Source of the DNA: Geodermatophilus sp. DSM 45219
GTDB lineage: Bacteria > Actinomycetota > Actinomycetes > Mycobacteriales > Geodermatophilaceae
Assembly (NCBI RefSeq): GCF_900104025.1
Contig: NZ_FNIQ01000002.1
Span: 186,001-250,000, forward strand
Direction of reading: 5' to 3'
Length of the DNA: 64,000 nt
Shown here: one piece after another, positions 40,828-49,160 of the stretch
Numbering within the stretch: the first letter of the stretch is position 1
Layout: each line of letters begins with the position of its first letter
The notes under the pieces: generated by a model
Told to the model about the DNA's origin: nothing
Database searches by the model: none
Seen by the model: only the letters and a program-made list of their open reading frames with translations
Program-made: the position numbers and the translations under genes

Positions 40828-42432
40828 GTGAACGCCTGCCGCCGTGTCGCCGTCGTCAGCACGCTGACCGTCCTGGTCCTCGGGGCCGGGACACCGGTCG
40901 CGGGAGCGCAGGACCGCGCCGGCGAGCCGCCTCCCACCCTCGCAGCGCCGCTGGCCTGGGCCGCCTGCGGGCTGAGCGAGGAGGCCGTGGGGGTGGAGTG
41001 CGCGACCGCCGACCTGCCGATGGACTACGACGAGCCGGGCGGCGAGCGGGTGCAGGTCGCCGTCGCGCGGATCCCGGCCGCCGACCCGGCGAAGCGGATC
41101 GGCTCGCTGTTCTTCAACTTCGGTGGGCCGGGCGGCCCGGCCGTCGACTACCTGCAGGCCGCCGGCGCCGGCGTCTTCGCCTCGCTCAACCAGCGGTTCG
41201 ACATCGTGGGCTTCGACCCCCGTGGCGTCGGGCAGAGCACGCCGGCCATCGACTGCCAGGTCGACCAGGAGACGCAAGGCATCTACTCGGTTCCGGTGCC
41301 CACCCCCCTGGACATCGACGTCGACGCCTACCTCGCCAAGGTGCAGGGCTACGTCGACGCCTGCCTCGCGAACAACGGGGAGATCCTCGAGCACGTCTCG
41401 ACCGCCAACGTCGCCCGGGACATGGACGTGCTGCGCGCGGCCCTGGGCGAGGAGCGGCTCAACTACATCGGCTTCTCCTACGGGACCTTCCTGGGCGCCA
41501 CGTACGCCAGCCTCTTCCCCGATCGCTACCGGGCGATGGTCCTCGACGGCGCGCTCGATGCCGACGAGTACATCAACGACCCGTTCAGCAGCATCGCCAC
41601 GCAGACCGCGGCCCTCGAGACCGCGCTGGCACGGTTCACCGAGGCCTGCGCGGTCGACCAGGTGGCCTGCTCGGGCTTCGGTGGGGCCGACCCCTACCTG
41701 GCCTACGACCAGCTGCTGGCCGCGGCCGAGACAGCGCCGATCCAGGCCGACGCCTACACACCCGACCCGCGCCCGGTGACCGCCGACGACATCCGGACCG
41801 TCACGGTGCCCCTGCTCTACTCCAAGCAGTCGTGGGGTCTCCTCGGCCTCCTCCTGGCCGAGGCCGCCGCCGGTGAGGGCTCGACGATCCGCGCGGTCCT
41901 CGACCAGTTCGTCTACACGGACGACCCCGGCGCGGATCTCTACTTCACCATCGGCGCGTCCGAGCAGCGCTACCCGCAGGGAGATCTGGACGTCTACCTC
42001 GACCGCGGCGCGGAGTCGTGGGCGTCCTTCCCGCACTTCTGGTCCAACAGCGGGTACGCCGAGATCGCCTACGCGCTGTGGCCGGCACACGACGAGGACG
42101 CCTTCGCCGGTCCCTTCGACGTGCCGGAGACCTCGCCGACCCCGCTGGTCATCGGCACCACCTACGACCCGGCCACGCCGTACTCCGGGGCGGTGCGACT
42201 GGTGGCGGACCTGGGCAACGCGCGGCTGCTCACGATGGAGGGTGACGGCCACACCGCCTACGGCGGGAACTCCGCCTGCATCGACGCCGCCGCCGGCACC
42301 TACCTGATCGACGGCCTGCTGCCCGCCGAGGGCACCGTCTGCCAGCAGGAGGTCCCCTTCGTGGCGGGCGAGCCGGTGCCGGTCGAGGCCTCCACCGCGA
42401 CTCAGCGGCTCGGCCGGCCGATCGGCCGCTGA
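40828..42432 (+). CDS. Secreted alpha/beta hydrolase (tripeptidyl aminopeptidase-like)
   Basis: A 534-residue S33-type hydrolase. A signal peptide is visible: short basic start, hydrophobic VAVVSTLTVLVLGAG, then PVAGAQD, with cleavage near residue 25. The oxyanion segment is FFNFGGPGGPA, the nucleophile Ser217 is in GFSYGTFLG, and a C-terminal TAP-like domain carries the catalytic His in EGDGHTAYGG. Cysteines in the cap region could pair. It likely trims tripeptides from protein N-termini outside the cell. The GTG at 40828 is preceded by GCAGGAG; an upstream ATG at 40780 would bury the signal peptide. Confidence 0.87.
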   Translation: MNACRRVAVVSTLTVLVLGAGTPVAGAQDRAGEPPPTLAAPLAWAACGLSEEAVGVECATADLPMDYDEPGGERVQVAVARIPAADPAKRIGSLFFNFGGPGGPAVDYLQAAGAGVFASLNQRFDIVGFDPRGVGQSTPAIDCQVDQETQGIYSVPVPTPLDIDVDAYLAKVQGYVDACLANNGEILEHVSTANVARDMDVLRAALGEERLNYIGFSYGTFLGATYASLFPDRYRAMVLDGALDADEYINDPFSSIATQTAALETALARFTEACAVDQVACSGFGGADPYLAYDQLLAAAETAPIQADAYTPDPRPVTADDIRTVTVPLLYSKQSWGLLGLLLAEAAAGEGSTIRAVLDQFVYTDDPGADLYFTIGASEQRYPQGDLDVYLDRGAESWASFPHFWSNSGYAEIAYALWPAHDEDAFAGPFDVPETSPTPLVIGTTYDPATPYSGAVRLVADLGNARLLTMEGDGHTAYGGNSACIDAAAGTYLIDGLLPAEGTVCQQEVPFVAGEPVPVEASTATQRLGRPIGR

Positions 42433-42475
42433 GATGCCAGGCCCGCCGGCCGGCTGCCGGCGGGCCCGTCGGCGC

Positions 42476-42742
42476 CTACAGCGGGGCGTCGTCCTCGTCG
42501 ACCGGGACGACGGCCTCCTGCTCGAGGACGTCGGCGGGGTCGGCCTCCCGGTCGCCGACGGGGCGCAGCGGGCTGCCGGCCTCCCCCGGGCGCGCGGACA
42601 GCTGCTGCTCCAGGGCGTCGGCCTCGGGCACGTCCTCCGCGGGCGGGGTGGCGTCGCCGGCGAGGGCGACCACCGGCGGGTCGAGCGGGGCCTGCTGCTC
42701 GGCGCGGTCGGCGTCGGGCACGTCGTTGCCGGGAGCGGTCAC
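42476..42742 (-). CDS. Small acidic protein with ADxxEQ repeats
   Basis: An 88-codon frame from a GTG preceded by GGAGGACGAC. The protein is extremely acidic and proline-rich, with at least three copies of a degenerate unit: VPDADRAEQQ, VPEADALEQQ and DPADVLEQEAVV. It has no hydrophobic core or membrane segment, so it is probably disordered. Function is unknown; similar repeats are found in other actinobacterial hypothetical proteins, which is general knowledge and not checked here. Its promoter region faces DUF5703 with 83 bp between. Confidence 0.6.
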   Translation of the reverse strand: MTAPGNDVPDADRAEQQAPLDPPVVALAGDATPPAEDVPEADALEQQLSARPGEAGSPLRPVGDREADPADVLEQEAVVPVDEDDAPL

Positions 42743-42825
42743 GTCGTCCTCCGTCTCGTCGGGGATGGGGCCGCCCCCATCCTGCCGAACCGGGCCCCGG
42801 TGGGCAGTCCCGAGGGGACGCTCAC

Positions 42826-43068
42826 ATGACCGCCGGGCACCCGGAGGGCACAATCGGGCGGATGGAGGCGGTCGCCGGGGAGTACGAGTTCGCGCCGCTG
42901 CGGATCCCACCGGGCACGTCCCGGTCCGCGGCGGCGACCATGCTGAGCCTGCAGGCGGACACCGGCGGCTGGGAACTGGCCCGGCTGCAGCTGCACGCCG
43001 ACGGCACGCGCAAGGTGGTCCTGCGCCGCCGGGCCCGGCTGTCCTACCTGCCCAAGCCGCACATCTGA
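42826..43068 (+). CDS. DUF5703 family small protein
   Basis: An 80-residue protein with the DUF5703 pattern YEFAPLRIPPGTSRSAAATML and GGWELARLQLHADGTRKVVLRRR. It is a small basic alpha/beta domain of unknown function that is widespread in actinobacteria. The ATG at 42826 has a weak GAGGGG ahead of it; a second ATG at 42862 would give a shorter 68-residue form that starts just before the conserved part. The neighbours do not suggest a role. Confidence 0.75.
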   Translation: MTAGHPEGTIGRMEAVAGEYEFAPLRIPPGTSRSAAATMLSLQADTGGWELARLQLHADGTRKVVLRRRARLSYLPKPHI

Positions 43069-43160
43069 CCGCCGCCCCGGCTTGCGGTCGCTGATCACCG
43101 GCGCCCGTGGCAGGGTCGCAGGGACCGCCGGAGCCCCCCGGCGGCCCGTGGGAGGGCGGC

Positions 43161-43730
43161 ATGAGAGAGACCCTGACCGACCGGTTCCGGTTCCTGCGCG
43201 CCTTCCTGGCCAACCCACGGCAGGTCGGGGCCATCCTGCCCACCTCGCGCTGGGCGGTCCGGGCCATGCTGGACCTGGCCGACGTCCGCCGCGCGGAACT
43301 GGTGGTGGAGCTGGGCGCCGGCACCGGGGTGCAGACCGGCGAGATCCTCAACCGGCTCGCCCCCGGCGCGCGGCTGGTGTCGCTGGAGATCGACCCGGAC
43401 CTGGCCAAGCTGCTCGAGGAGCGCTACGACGACCCGCGGCTGACCGTCGTCTGCGACTCCGCGGAGAACCTCGACGCCCACCTGGGCGGCAAGCGGGCCG
43501 ACGTGCTGGTCTCCGTGCTCCCCTACACCTCGTTCGACGCCGGCCTGCGCCGCCGAGTCCTGGACCTGCTGCCGGTCGCCCTCGCACCCGGCGGGGTGCT
43601 CCTCGTGCTGCAGTACTCACCGTTCATCCTGGGCGAGCTGCGCCGCCGCTTCCCGTCGGTGCAGCAGACGATCACGCCGTGGAACGTGCCGCCGGCGTTC
43701 ATCTTCGTCTGCCGCGCCGACGCGTCCTGA
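43161..43730 (+). CDS. SAM-dependent methyltransferase (phospholipid N-methyltransferase/KsgA-like)
   Basis: A 189-residue protein with FLANPRQVGAILPTSRWAVRAML followed by the SAM motif VVELGAGTGVQTGEIL, motif II LEIDPDLAKLL and the late strand PGGVLLVLQYSPFI. The N-terminal FLxNPxQVGAxxPTS segment is shared with PmtA-type phospholipid N-methyltransferases and rRNA dimethylase relatives. The substrate may be a lipid, but this is not certain. The ATG at 43161 has a GGGAGGG five bases ahead; an earlier ATG at 43107 lacks one. Confidence 0.82.
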   Translation: MRETLTDRFRFLRAFLANPRQVGAILPTSRWAVRAMLDLADVRRAELVVELGAGTGVQTGEILNRLAPGARLVSLEIDPDLAKLLEERYDDPRLTVVCDSAENLDAHLGGKRADVLVSVLPYTSFDAGLRRRVLDLLPVALAPGGVLLVLQYSPFILGELRRRFPSVQQTITPWNVPPAFIFVCRADAS

Positions 43731-43766
43731 CGCCGGCACGTCGAACGGCCCGGCACGTCGGTCGGC

Positions 43767-44570
43767 TCAGCGCATCGACGGCGGCCGCAGCGCCTCCGGG
43801 ACGACGGCGGTCTCGCCTCCTTCGGTCCGCGCGCTGGGCACGCCCTTGAACCGGTAGGGCACGGTGCCGACGCCGGGCTGGACGACGTAGGCCGCGCCCG
43901 GCTCCCCCGACGCCCAGGCCATGACCATCGCGTCGGCGACCTCCTCGGCGGACAGCACCGGGAAGCCGGCCTGCGTGAACTGGTCGCGGATCCGGTCGAT
44001 GATCGCGGTGTCGGCGAACCCCGGGCAGACGGCGGTGATCGTCGTCCCCTCGCGGGCCAGCCGCGGGGCCATCGACCGAACGAACGCGATCGCCCCGCCC
44101 TTGGCCACGCTGTAGCCCGGGTCGGTGGCCATCGGCGAGAGGCCGGCCAGCGACGCGGTGACGACGATCGCGCCGCCCCCGGCCCGCCGGATCGCCGGGC
44201 GGGCCGCCACCGCGCCGTAGACCACGCCGAACAGGTCGACGTCCACCACGTGCAGGAACTCGTCGAGGTCGAGCTCGTCGTCGCTCGTGGCCGCGGAGAT
44301 GCCGGCGTTGAGGTAGGCGGCGTCCAGCCGCCCGTGCTGCGCCTCGATCCGCTCGACCAGCGCGGCGTTGGCGGCGCGGTCGGTGACGTCGAGCGGCTCG
44401 AAGTGCGCCCCGAGGTCGGCGGCGGTGGCGCGGGCCCGCTCGCCGTCGAGGTCGGCGAGGACGACGGTGACCTCCCGCTCGGCGAGCTTCGCGGCGAGGG
44501 CGCGGCCGAAGCCGCCGGCCCCCCCGGTGATCAGTGCGACGGAACCGGGACGCGGTGTGCTGTCGGTCAC
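43767..44570 (-). CDS. Short-chain dehydrogenase/reductase
   Basis: A 267-residue classical SDR. The cofactor motif is LITGGAGGFGRALAAKL (TGxxxGxG), the Asp after the second strand in VVLADLDGER suggests NAD preference, and NAGIS and the catalytic Tyr-Lys of GYSVAKGGAIAFVRS are present. The active-site Ser is in VTASLAG. The substrate is unknown. The GTG at 44570 is 8 bp after the racemase stop, so the two genes probably form one operon. A longer frame exists but overlaps the racemase gene. Confidence 0.88.
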   Translation of the reverse strand: MTDSTPRPGSVALITGGAGGFGRALAAKLAEREVTVVLADLDGERARATAADLGAHFEPLDVTDRAANAALVERIEAQHGRLDAAYLNAGISAATSDDELDLDEFLHVVDVDLFGVVYGAVAARPAIRRAGGGAIVVTASLAGLSPMATDPGYSVAKGGAIAFVRSMAPRLAREGTTITAVCPGFADTAIIDRIRDQFTQAGFPVLSAEEVADAMVMAWASGEPGAAYVVQPGVGTVPYRFKGVPSARTEGGETAVVPEALRPPSMR

Positions 44571-44577
44571 CCGAGCA

Positions 44578-45276
44578 TCAGACCACGGCCGCTGTCGGCG
44601 CGAGCGCGGCGTCGACGGCGGCGGTGACGTGCAACCGGGCAGAGGGCAGCAGCGGCACCGGGCTGTCGCCGGGGCCGAGCAGCAGCTCCAGCTCGGTGCA
44701 GCACAGCGCGACGGCGTCCGCGCCCCGGTCGGCCAGCCGGCGGACGACGGCGCGCAGGTCGGCGCGGGTGCGCTCGGACAGCACGCCCCGGCACAGCTCG
44801 TCGAAGACCGCGGCGTCCACGCGGTCGACGTCGTCCTCCGGCGGCACCAGCACCGTGAGGCCCGCGGCCTCAAGGCGCTCGCGGTGGAAGGGTGCGCGCA
44901 CGGTGCCGGCCGCGCCGAGCAGGCCCACCGTGGGGCCGGGCGCGGCGGCGGCCACCGGGTCGGCGATGTGCAGGAACGGCACGGTCAGGGCCGCCTCGAT
45001 CGCCGGCGCCGTCCGGTGCATGTAGTTGGTGCACAGCAGCACCAGCTCGGCGCCAGCGGACTCCAGGGTCCGCGCCTCGGCGGCGAGCAGCGCGGCGGCG
45101 TCGTCCCAGCGGTCCTGGAGCTGGCAGTCCCGGACGGCGCGGAAGTCCAGGCTGCGCACCAGCAGCGACGCGCTGGCCAGCCCGCCCAGCCGCTCGCGCA
45201 CCAGCTCGTTGGCGATGCGGTAGTACAGCGCCGTCGACTCCCAGCTCATCCCGCCCAGCAGCCCGATCGTCCTCAT
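44578..45276 (-). CDS. Aspartate/glutamate racemase family protein
   Basis: A 232-residue cofactor-independent racemase. The N-terminus MRTIGLLGGMSWESTALYYR is the family start; the two catalytic cysteines are Cys82 in LLCTNYMHRTA and the one in ALCCTELELLL near residue 193. Family members racemise aspartate or act on hydantoins. It lies 8 bp ahead of the SDR gene and 83 bp from the divergent LysR regulator, which probably controls this pair, as is typical for divergent LysR genes. Confidence 0.88.
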   Translation of the reverse strand: MRTIGLLGGMSWESTALYYRIANELVRERLGGLASASLLVRSLDFRAVRDCQLQDRWDDAAALLAAEARTLESAGAELVLLCTNYMHRTAPAIEAALTVPFLHIADPVAAAAPGPTVGLLGAAGTVRAPFHRERLEAAGLTVLVPPEDDVDRVDAAVFDELCRGVLSERTRADLRAVVRRLADRGADAVALCCTELELLLGPGDSPVPLLPSARLHVTAAVDAALAPTAAVV

Positions 45277-45359
45277 GCGGCCAGGCTGCCGCCCCGGGAG
45301 GGTGCCGTCGAGGCCGCGAGGTCGACGTCCTCCCCCAAGCGCTGCTTGGATGTCGCACC

Positions 45360-46232
45360 GTGGACCCCCGCCGGCTGCTCGTCTTCCGCGAGGTCGCCCG
45401 TGCCGGGTCGCTGGCCGGCGCGGCCCGCGCCCTGGGCTGGACGCAGCCGGCGGTGAGCCAGCAGGTCCGGGCGCTGGAGCGCGAGACCGGGACGGCGCTG
45501 GTGCTGCGCCAGGGCCGGGGCGTGGCCCTCACCGAGGCCGGCCGGGTGCTGCTGCGGCACGCCGAGGGGGTCGCCGACCGGCTGGCCGCGGCCGAGCAGG
45601 AGATCGCGGCGTTCACCGGCCTCGCCGCGGGCGTCGTCCGGCTGGCCGCCTTCCCCACCGCCGCGGCGGTGCTGCTGCCGCCCGCGCTGGTCGCGCTGCG
45701 CGAGCGCGCGCCCGCCCTGCAGGTGCACTTCGCCGAGCAGGAGCCGCCGGAGGCCGAGGCGGCCGTGCGCAGCGGGGAGGCGGACCTGGCGCTGGTGTTC
45801 CGCCACGCGGAGGACGAGGACGCCGTCCCCGGCGACCTGCTGCGCGAGCCGCTGGGGGCCCATCCGGTCCACGCCGTCGTCCCGGCCGGGCGCCCGTTGC
45901 CGGGCACGCTGGCCGACCTGCGCGACGAGCCGTGGATCGCCGGGTGCGTGCGCTGCCGCGGTCACCTGCTGCGCTGCGCACGGCGGGCCGGGTTCACCCC
46001 CGACGTCCGGTTCGCCACCGACGACCACGTCGTGGTGCAGCGCCTCGTGGGCCGGGGCCTCGGCGTCGCGCTGCTGCCCAGCTGGGCGCTGGCGGCGAGC
46101 ACGCAGCCCGGGGTGGTCGCCGTCGACCTGCCCGACGTCGACGGCCGGGTGGTCGAGACGCTGGCCCGCCCGGACGCCCGGCGGGTGCCCGGCGTCGCCG
46201 CCCTGCTGGCCGCGCTGCGCGCCGCGGCCTGA
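45360..46232 (+). CDS. LysR family transcriptional regulator
   Basis: A 290-residue LTTR. The N-terminal HTH (VDPRRLLVFREVARAGSLAGAARALGWTQPAVSQQVRALERETGTALVLRQGR) is canonical; the C-terminal periplasmic-binding-like effector domain follows (LPPALVALRERAPALQVHFAEQ...). The effector site is not predictable. It starts with a GTG and is divergent from the racemase-SDR operon. An LTTR-type T-N11-A motif may lie in the 83-bp gap but was not pinned down. Confidence 0.9.
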   Translation: MDPRRLLVFREVARAGSLAGAARALGWTQPAVSQQVRALERETGTALVLRQGRGVALTEAGRVLLRHAEGVADRLAAAEQEIAAFTGLAAGVVRLAAFPTAAAVLLPPALVALRERAPALQVHFAEQEPPEAEAAVRSGEADLALVFRHAEDEDAVPGDLLREPLGAHPVHAVVPAGRPLPGTLADLRDEPWIAGCVRCRGHLLRCARRAGFTPDVRFATDDHVVVQRLVGRGLGVALLPSWALAASTQPGVVAVDLPDVDGRVVETLARPDARRVPGVAALLAALRAAA

Positions 46233-46235
46233 GCC

Positions 46236-47564
46236 TCAGGCGCTGCGGAGGAACCGGTCGAGCACCCGGATGCCGAAGCGCAGCGACTCCACCGGCACCC
46301 GCTCGTCGATGCCGTGGAACAGCGAGGCGAAGTCCAGGTCCGGCGGCAGCCGCAGCGGGGAGAACCCGAAGCAGCGCATGCCCAGGCGCTCGAAGCTCTT
46401 GGCGTCGGTGCCGCCGCTCATCGTGAACGGCACCGGGCGGGCGCCGTCGTCCTCGGCCTTCAGCGCGGCGACCATCGCGTCGACCAGCGGACCGTCGAAC
46501 GTCGTCTCCACGGCCTGGTCGTGCACCAGCCACTCGCGCTGCACGCCCTCACCGATCAGGCCGGCCAGCTGGCGCTCGAACTCCTCCTCCTGCCCGTAGA
46601 GGAAGCGGCCGTCGACGGTGGCGCTGGCGGTGCCGGGGATGACGTTGGCCTTGTAGCCGGCGTCGAGCATCGTGGGGTTGACGGTGTTGCGCAGGGCCGC
46701 GCCGACCATCCGGCTGATGCTGCCGAGCCGGGCGAGGGCCTGCTCGGGCTGGTCGGGGTCGATCTCGATGCCGTAGGCGTCCTCGACCGCGGCGAGGAAC
46801 TGCCGCATCGGCGGGGTGAGCGTGGTGGGCAGCCGCGCCGAGCCGAGGCGGGCGACGGCCTGGCAGAGCCGGGTGACGGCGTTGTCGTCGTGCACGAACG
46901 AGCCGTGGCCGGGCCTGCCGCCGGCGGTCAGCCGCATCCAGGCCAGGCCCTTCTCGGCGGTCTGCACGAGGTAGAGACGCAGGTCGTCGCGGACGGTGAT
47001 GGAGAACCCGCCGACCTCGCTGATCGCCTCGGTGCAGCCCTCGAACAGGTCGGGGTGCTCCTCGACGAGGAAGCGGGCGCCGAGCTTCCCGCCGGCCTCC
47101 TCGTCGGCGACGAACGCCAGGACGACGTCCCGCGGCGGCTGGACGCCGGTGCGGGCCCAGTCGCGGACGAGCGCGAGGGTCATGGCGTCCATGTCCTTCA
47201 TGTCGACCGCGCCGCGGCCCCAGACGTAGCCGTCGCGCTCCTCGCCGGAGAAGGGGTGCACGCTCCACTCGGCGGGATCGGCGGGGACGACGTCCAGGTG
47301 GCCGTGGACGAGCAGGGCTGCTCTGCTCCGGTCCTGCCCCGGGATGCGCGCGACCAGGCTGGCCCGCCCCTGCTCCGACTCGTGGACCACGCTGTCGATG
47401 CCGACCTCGTCGAGCTTGCCGGCGACCCACTCCGCGGCCGCCCGCTCGCCCTTGCCGGTGGCGGTGTCGCCGGTGTTGGTCGTGTCGATGCGGATGAGGT
47501 CGGACAGCAGCTCCGCGACCTCGTCCTGGGCTCGGGCGAGGGGGGCCGGCGGGGTCTCGGACAT
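46236..47564 (-). CDS. M20 family metallopeptidase
   Basis: A 442-residue zinc peptidase of the ArgE/DapE/CPG2 group. Metal-ligand motifs are LLVHGHLDVVP (His and Asp region), GRGAVDMKDM (bridging Asp), and FVADEEAGG (Glu pair). The dimerisation/lid domain (about 190-310) includes GRPGHGSFVH. The final ligand His is in ASLFHGIDERVPV. The ATG at 47564 gives MSETPPAPLARAQ; an upstream ATG at 47648 belongs to the intergenic sequence. Substrates may be acylated amino acids or dipeptides. It converges with the LysR gene 3 bp away. Confidence 0.92.
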   Translation of the reverse strand: MSETPPAPLARAQDEVAELLSDLIRIDTTNTGDTATGKGERAAAEWVAGKLDEVGIDSVVHESEQGRASLVARIPGQDRSRAALLVHGHLDVVPADPAEWSVHPFSGEERDGYVWGRGAVDMKDMDAMTLALVRDWARTGVQPPRDVVLAFVADEEAGGKLGARFLVEEHPDLFEGCTEAISEVGGFSITVRDDLRLYLVQTAEKGLAWMRLTAGGRPGHGSFVHDDNAVTRLCQAVARLGSARLPTTLTPPMRQFLAAVEDAYGIEIDPDQPEQALARLGSISRMVGAALRNTVNPTMLDAGYKANVIPGTASATVDGRFLYGQEEEFERQLAGLIGEGVQREWLVHDQAVETTFDGPLVDAMVAALKAEDDGARPVPFTMSGGTDAKSFERLGMRCFGFSPLRLPPDLDFASLFHGIDERVPVESLRFGIRVLDRFLRSA

Positions 47565-47650
47565 GCCGACGATCGTGCCACCGGGCCGCCGGTCACCCCG
47601 CCGGGTGAGCGGGACTGGACCGGCGGGTCCCGCCTGCCGATGGCTCATCC

Positions 47651-48685
47651 GTGGGCATACCGGGCGCGCTGCAGGCGCGCGATCCGCAGGCGGCGGCGCG
47701 CAGCTCGACGCTGATCCTGCTGGTCTGCGCCGCGGTGGTCACCGGCTTCGCCGTCTCCACCCAGCACGACGCGGGCCCGAGCGTCCTCGCCGCCCACGGG
47801 GCGGCCGTGGTCGCGCTGCTCGGCGTCGCGGGCGCCTGCCGTCTGACCACGGCGGAGCGGTACGACCGGCTCGGGCTGGGACTGCTCACCGCGGTCGGCG
47901 GTGTCGTGCTGATCTGCGCGCTCAACCTGGTCTCGCGCGACGCCTCGGCCGCCGCCCAGGCCTTCTTCGCCTTCCCGGTGCTGTGGGGCGGGTCCCACCT
48001 GCGCCCGGCGGGGGTGGTGGTCACGACCGGCGTGGCGGTGGCCGGCGAGGCGGTGACGCTGTTCGCGCTGACGCCCCCGGCCGCCGCCGCCATGGACCTG
48101 CTCTTCTTCGGCTCGGTGCTGGTCGTCATGGCGGTGATGCTGGTGCGGGCGGGCCGGGTGCAGCAGCGGCTGGTGGGCGCGCTGGAGCAGCAGGCCACGG
48201 TCGACGCGCTGACCGGCCTGGTCAACCGCCGGGTGTTCGACGCGGCCCTGGAGCGCACGCTGACCCGGCCGGCCGGGGCCGGCACCGCACTGGTCCTGGT
48301 CGACGTGGACAGCTTCAAGACGGTCAACGACTCGTACGGCCACCCGGTCGGGGACGACGTCCTGGTGCACCTGGCCGGCATCCTGCGCAGCCACGTGCGG
48401 GCCGAGGACGCCGTCGTGTCCCGGCTCGGTGGTGACGAGCTCGCCGTCCTGCTGCCCGGCTCCCCCTCGGACGCCGCCGCGCGACGAGCCGAGGAGCTGC
48501 TGGAGGCGGTCCGCTCGACGCCGCTGCCCCTGCCGGACGGCACGCTGCTGTCCCTGTCGGTCAGCGTCGGCGTCGCCCACGTGCCCCCGGGACCGGGCGA
48601 CCTGCGGGCCCTCTACTCGGCCGCCGACGCCGCCCTCTACGAGGCGAAGCGGGCCGGCCGTGGCCGCGTCACGGTCGCGGCCTGA
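47651..48685 (+). CDS. Membrane GGDEF-domain protein (GGDEL variant)
   Basis: A 344-residue protein with five or six membrane helices (about 18-165), a short coiled coil (168-182) and a C-terminal GGDEF domain (183-344). The active-site signature is RLGGDELAVLL (260-264), with Leu in place of the usual Phe. The DxD metal region is LVLVDVDSFKTVNDSYGH. GGDEL variants can still make cyclic di-GMP, but some are inactive, so activity is uncertain. No RxxD inhibitory site is seen close by. It starts at a GTG (47651) and ends 68 bp before the tRNA gene. Confidence 0.85.
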   Translation: MGIPGALQARDPQAAARSSTLILLVCAAVVTGFAVSTQHDAGPSVLAAHGAAVVALLGVAGACRLTTAERYDRLGLGLLTAVGGVVLICALNLVSRDASAAAQAFFAFPVLWGGSHLRPAGVVVTTGVAVAGEAVTLFALTPPAAAAMDLLFFGSVLVVMAVMLVRAGRVQQRLVGALEQQATVDALTGLVNRRVFDAALERTLTRPAGAGTALVLVDVDSFKTVNDSYGHPVGDDVLVHLAGILRSHVRAEDAVVSRLGGDELAVLLPGSPSDAAARRAEELLEAVRSTPLPLPDGTLLSLSVSVGVAHVPPGPGDLRALYSAADAALYEAKRAGRGRVTVAA

Positions 48686-48753
48686 CCTCCCCGGACGGAC
48701 GGGAGGGGGTGCCTCGTCCTCGCGATCCGGTCGGGTAAGGTTGCACCGCACTC

Positions 48754-48838
48754 GTCCGGGTGGCGGAATGGCAGACGCGCTAGCTTGAGGTGCTAGTGCC
48801 CTTTATCGGGCGTGGGGGTTCAAGTCCCCCCTCGGACA
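48754..48838 (+). tRNA. tRNA-Leu (GAG anticodon)
   Basis: Acceptor arms GTCCGGG and CTCGGAC pair with one G-T. The D arm begins TGGCGGAATGGCAGACG. The anticodon stem CTAGC/GCTAG holds the loop TTGAGGT, so the anticodon is GAG (codon CUC). The long variable arm is TGCCCTTTATCGGGCG, as expected for a class II tRNA, and the T arm is GGGGGTTCAAGTCCCCC. No CCA is encoded. Its 3' end is repeated at 52213. Confidence 0.97.
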
Positions 48839-48839
48839 C
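48824..48839 (+). repeat. Candidate attachment-site repeat, tRNA copy
   Basis: GTCCCCCCTCGGACAC, overlapping the 3' end of tRNA-Leu, is repeated exactly at 52213-52228. tRNA 3' ends are common integration sites for islands and integrative elements. This copy restores the intact tRNA, as expected for an insertion site. Confidence 0.6.
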
Positions 48840-48840
48840 A

Positions 48841-49160
48841 ACTGCGATGTCGCGGGACACCGTTCACGGGTGTACCGCGACATCGTTCACGTTCGGGGCT
48901 GTGGTTGGTAGTCGCGGTCTGGGTCCAGCTGTAGGTCGCGGAGCAGTCGTCCGCTGGTGCTGAGCACGCGGACGTGCAGGTCGTGGACCACGACGAGCAC
49001 TGACGTGCCGGCGTATCGGCGGCCCAGCCCGATGTGGTGCAGCCGGCTGTTGTGCCGCAGGGTCAGCGTGCCGTTGGTGTCGATCTCGTCGTGGCGGACC
49101 CGGAAGTGACCCCCGATCAGCGGAATGCCGGAGGCGGTGGCCTTGGGTCGGGCGGCGTAG
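48841..49160 (-). mobile_element. IS481-type element remnant (terminal hairpin and transposase C-terminus)
   Basis: Two parts are seen. At 48846-48884 GATGTCGCGG and CCGCGACATC form a long inverted repeat around CACCGTTCACGGGTGT, as found at ends of IS481-type elements in actinobacteria. On the minus strand the last 90 residues of the adjoining frame read GGHFRVRHDEIDTNGTLTLR, SRLHHIGLGRRYAGTSVLVV, DLHVRVLSTSG and LDPDRDYQP. This is the C-terminal signature of IS481/IS3-like DDE transposases. No catalytic DDE part is present. Confidence 0.75.
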
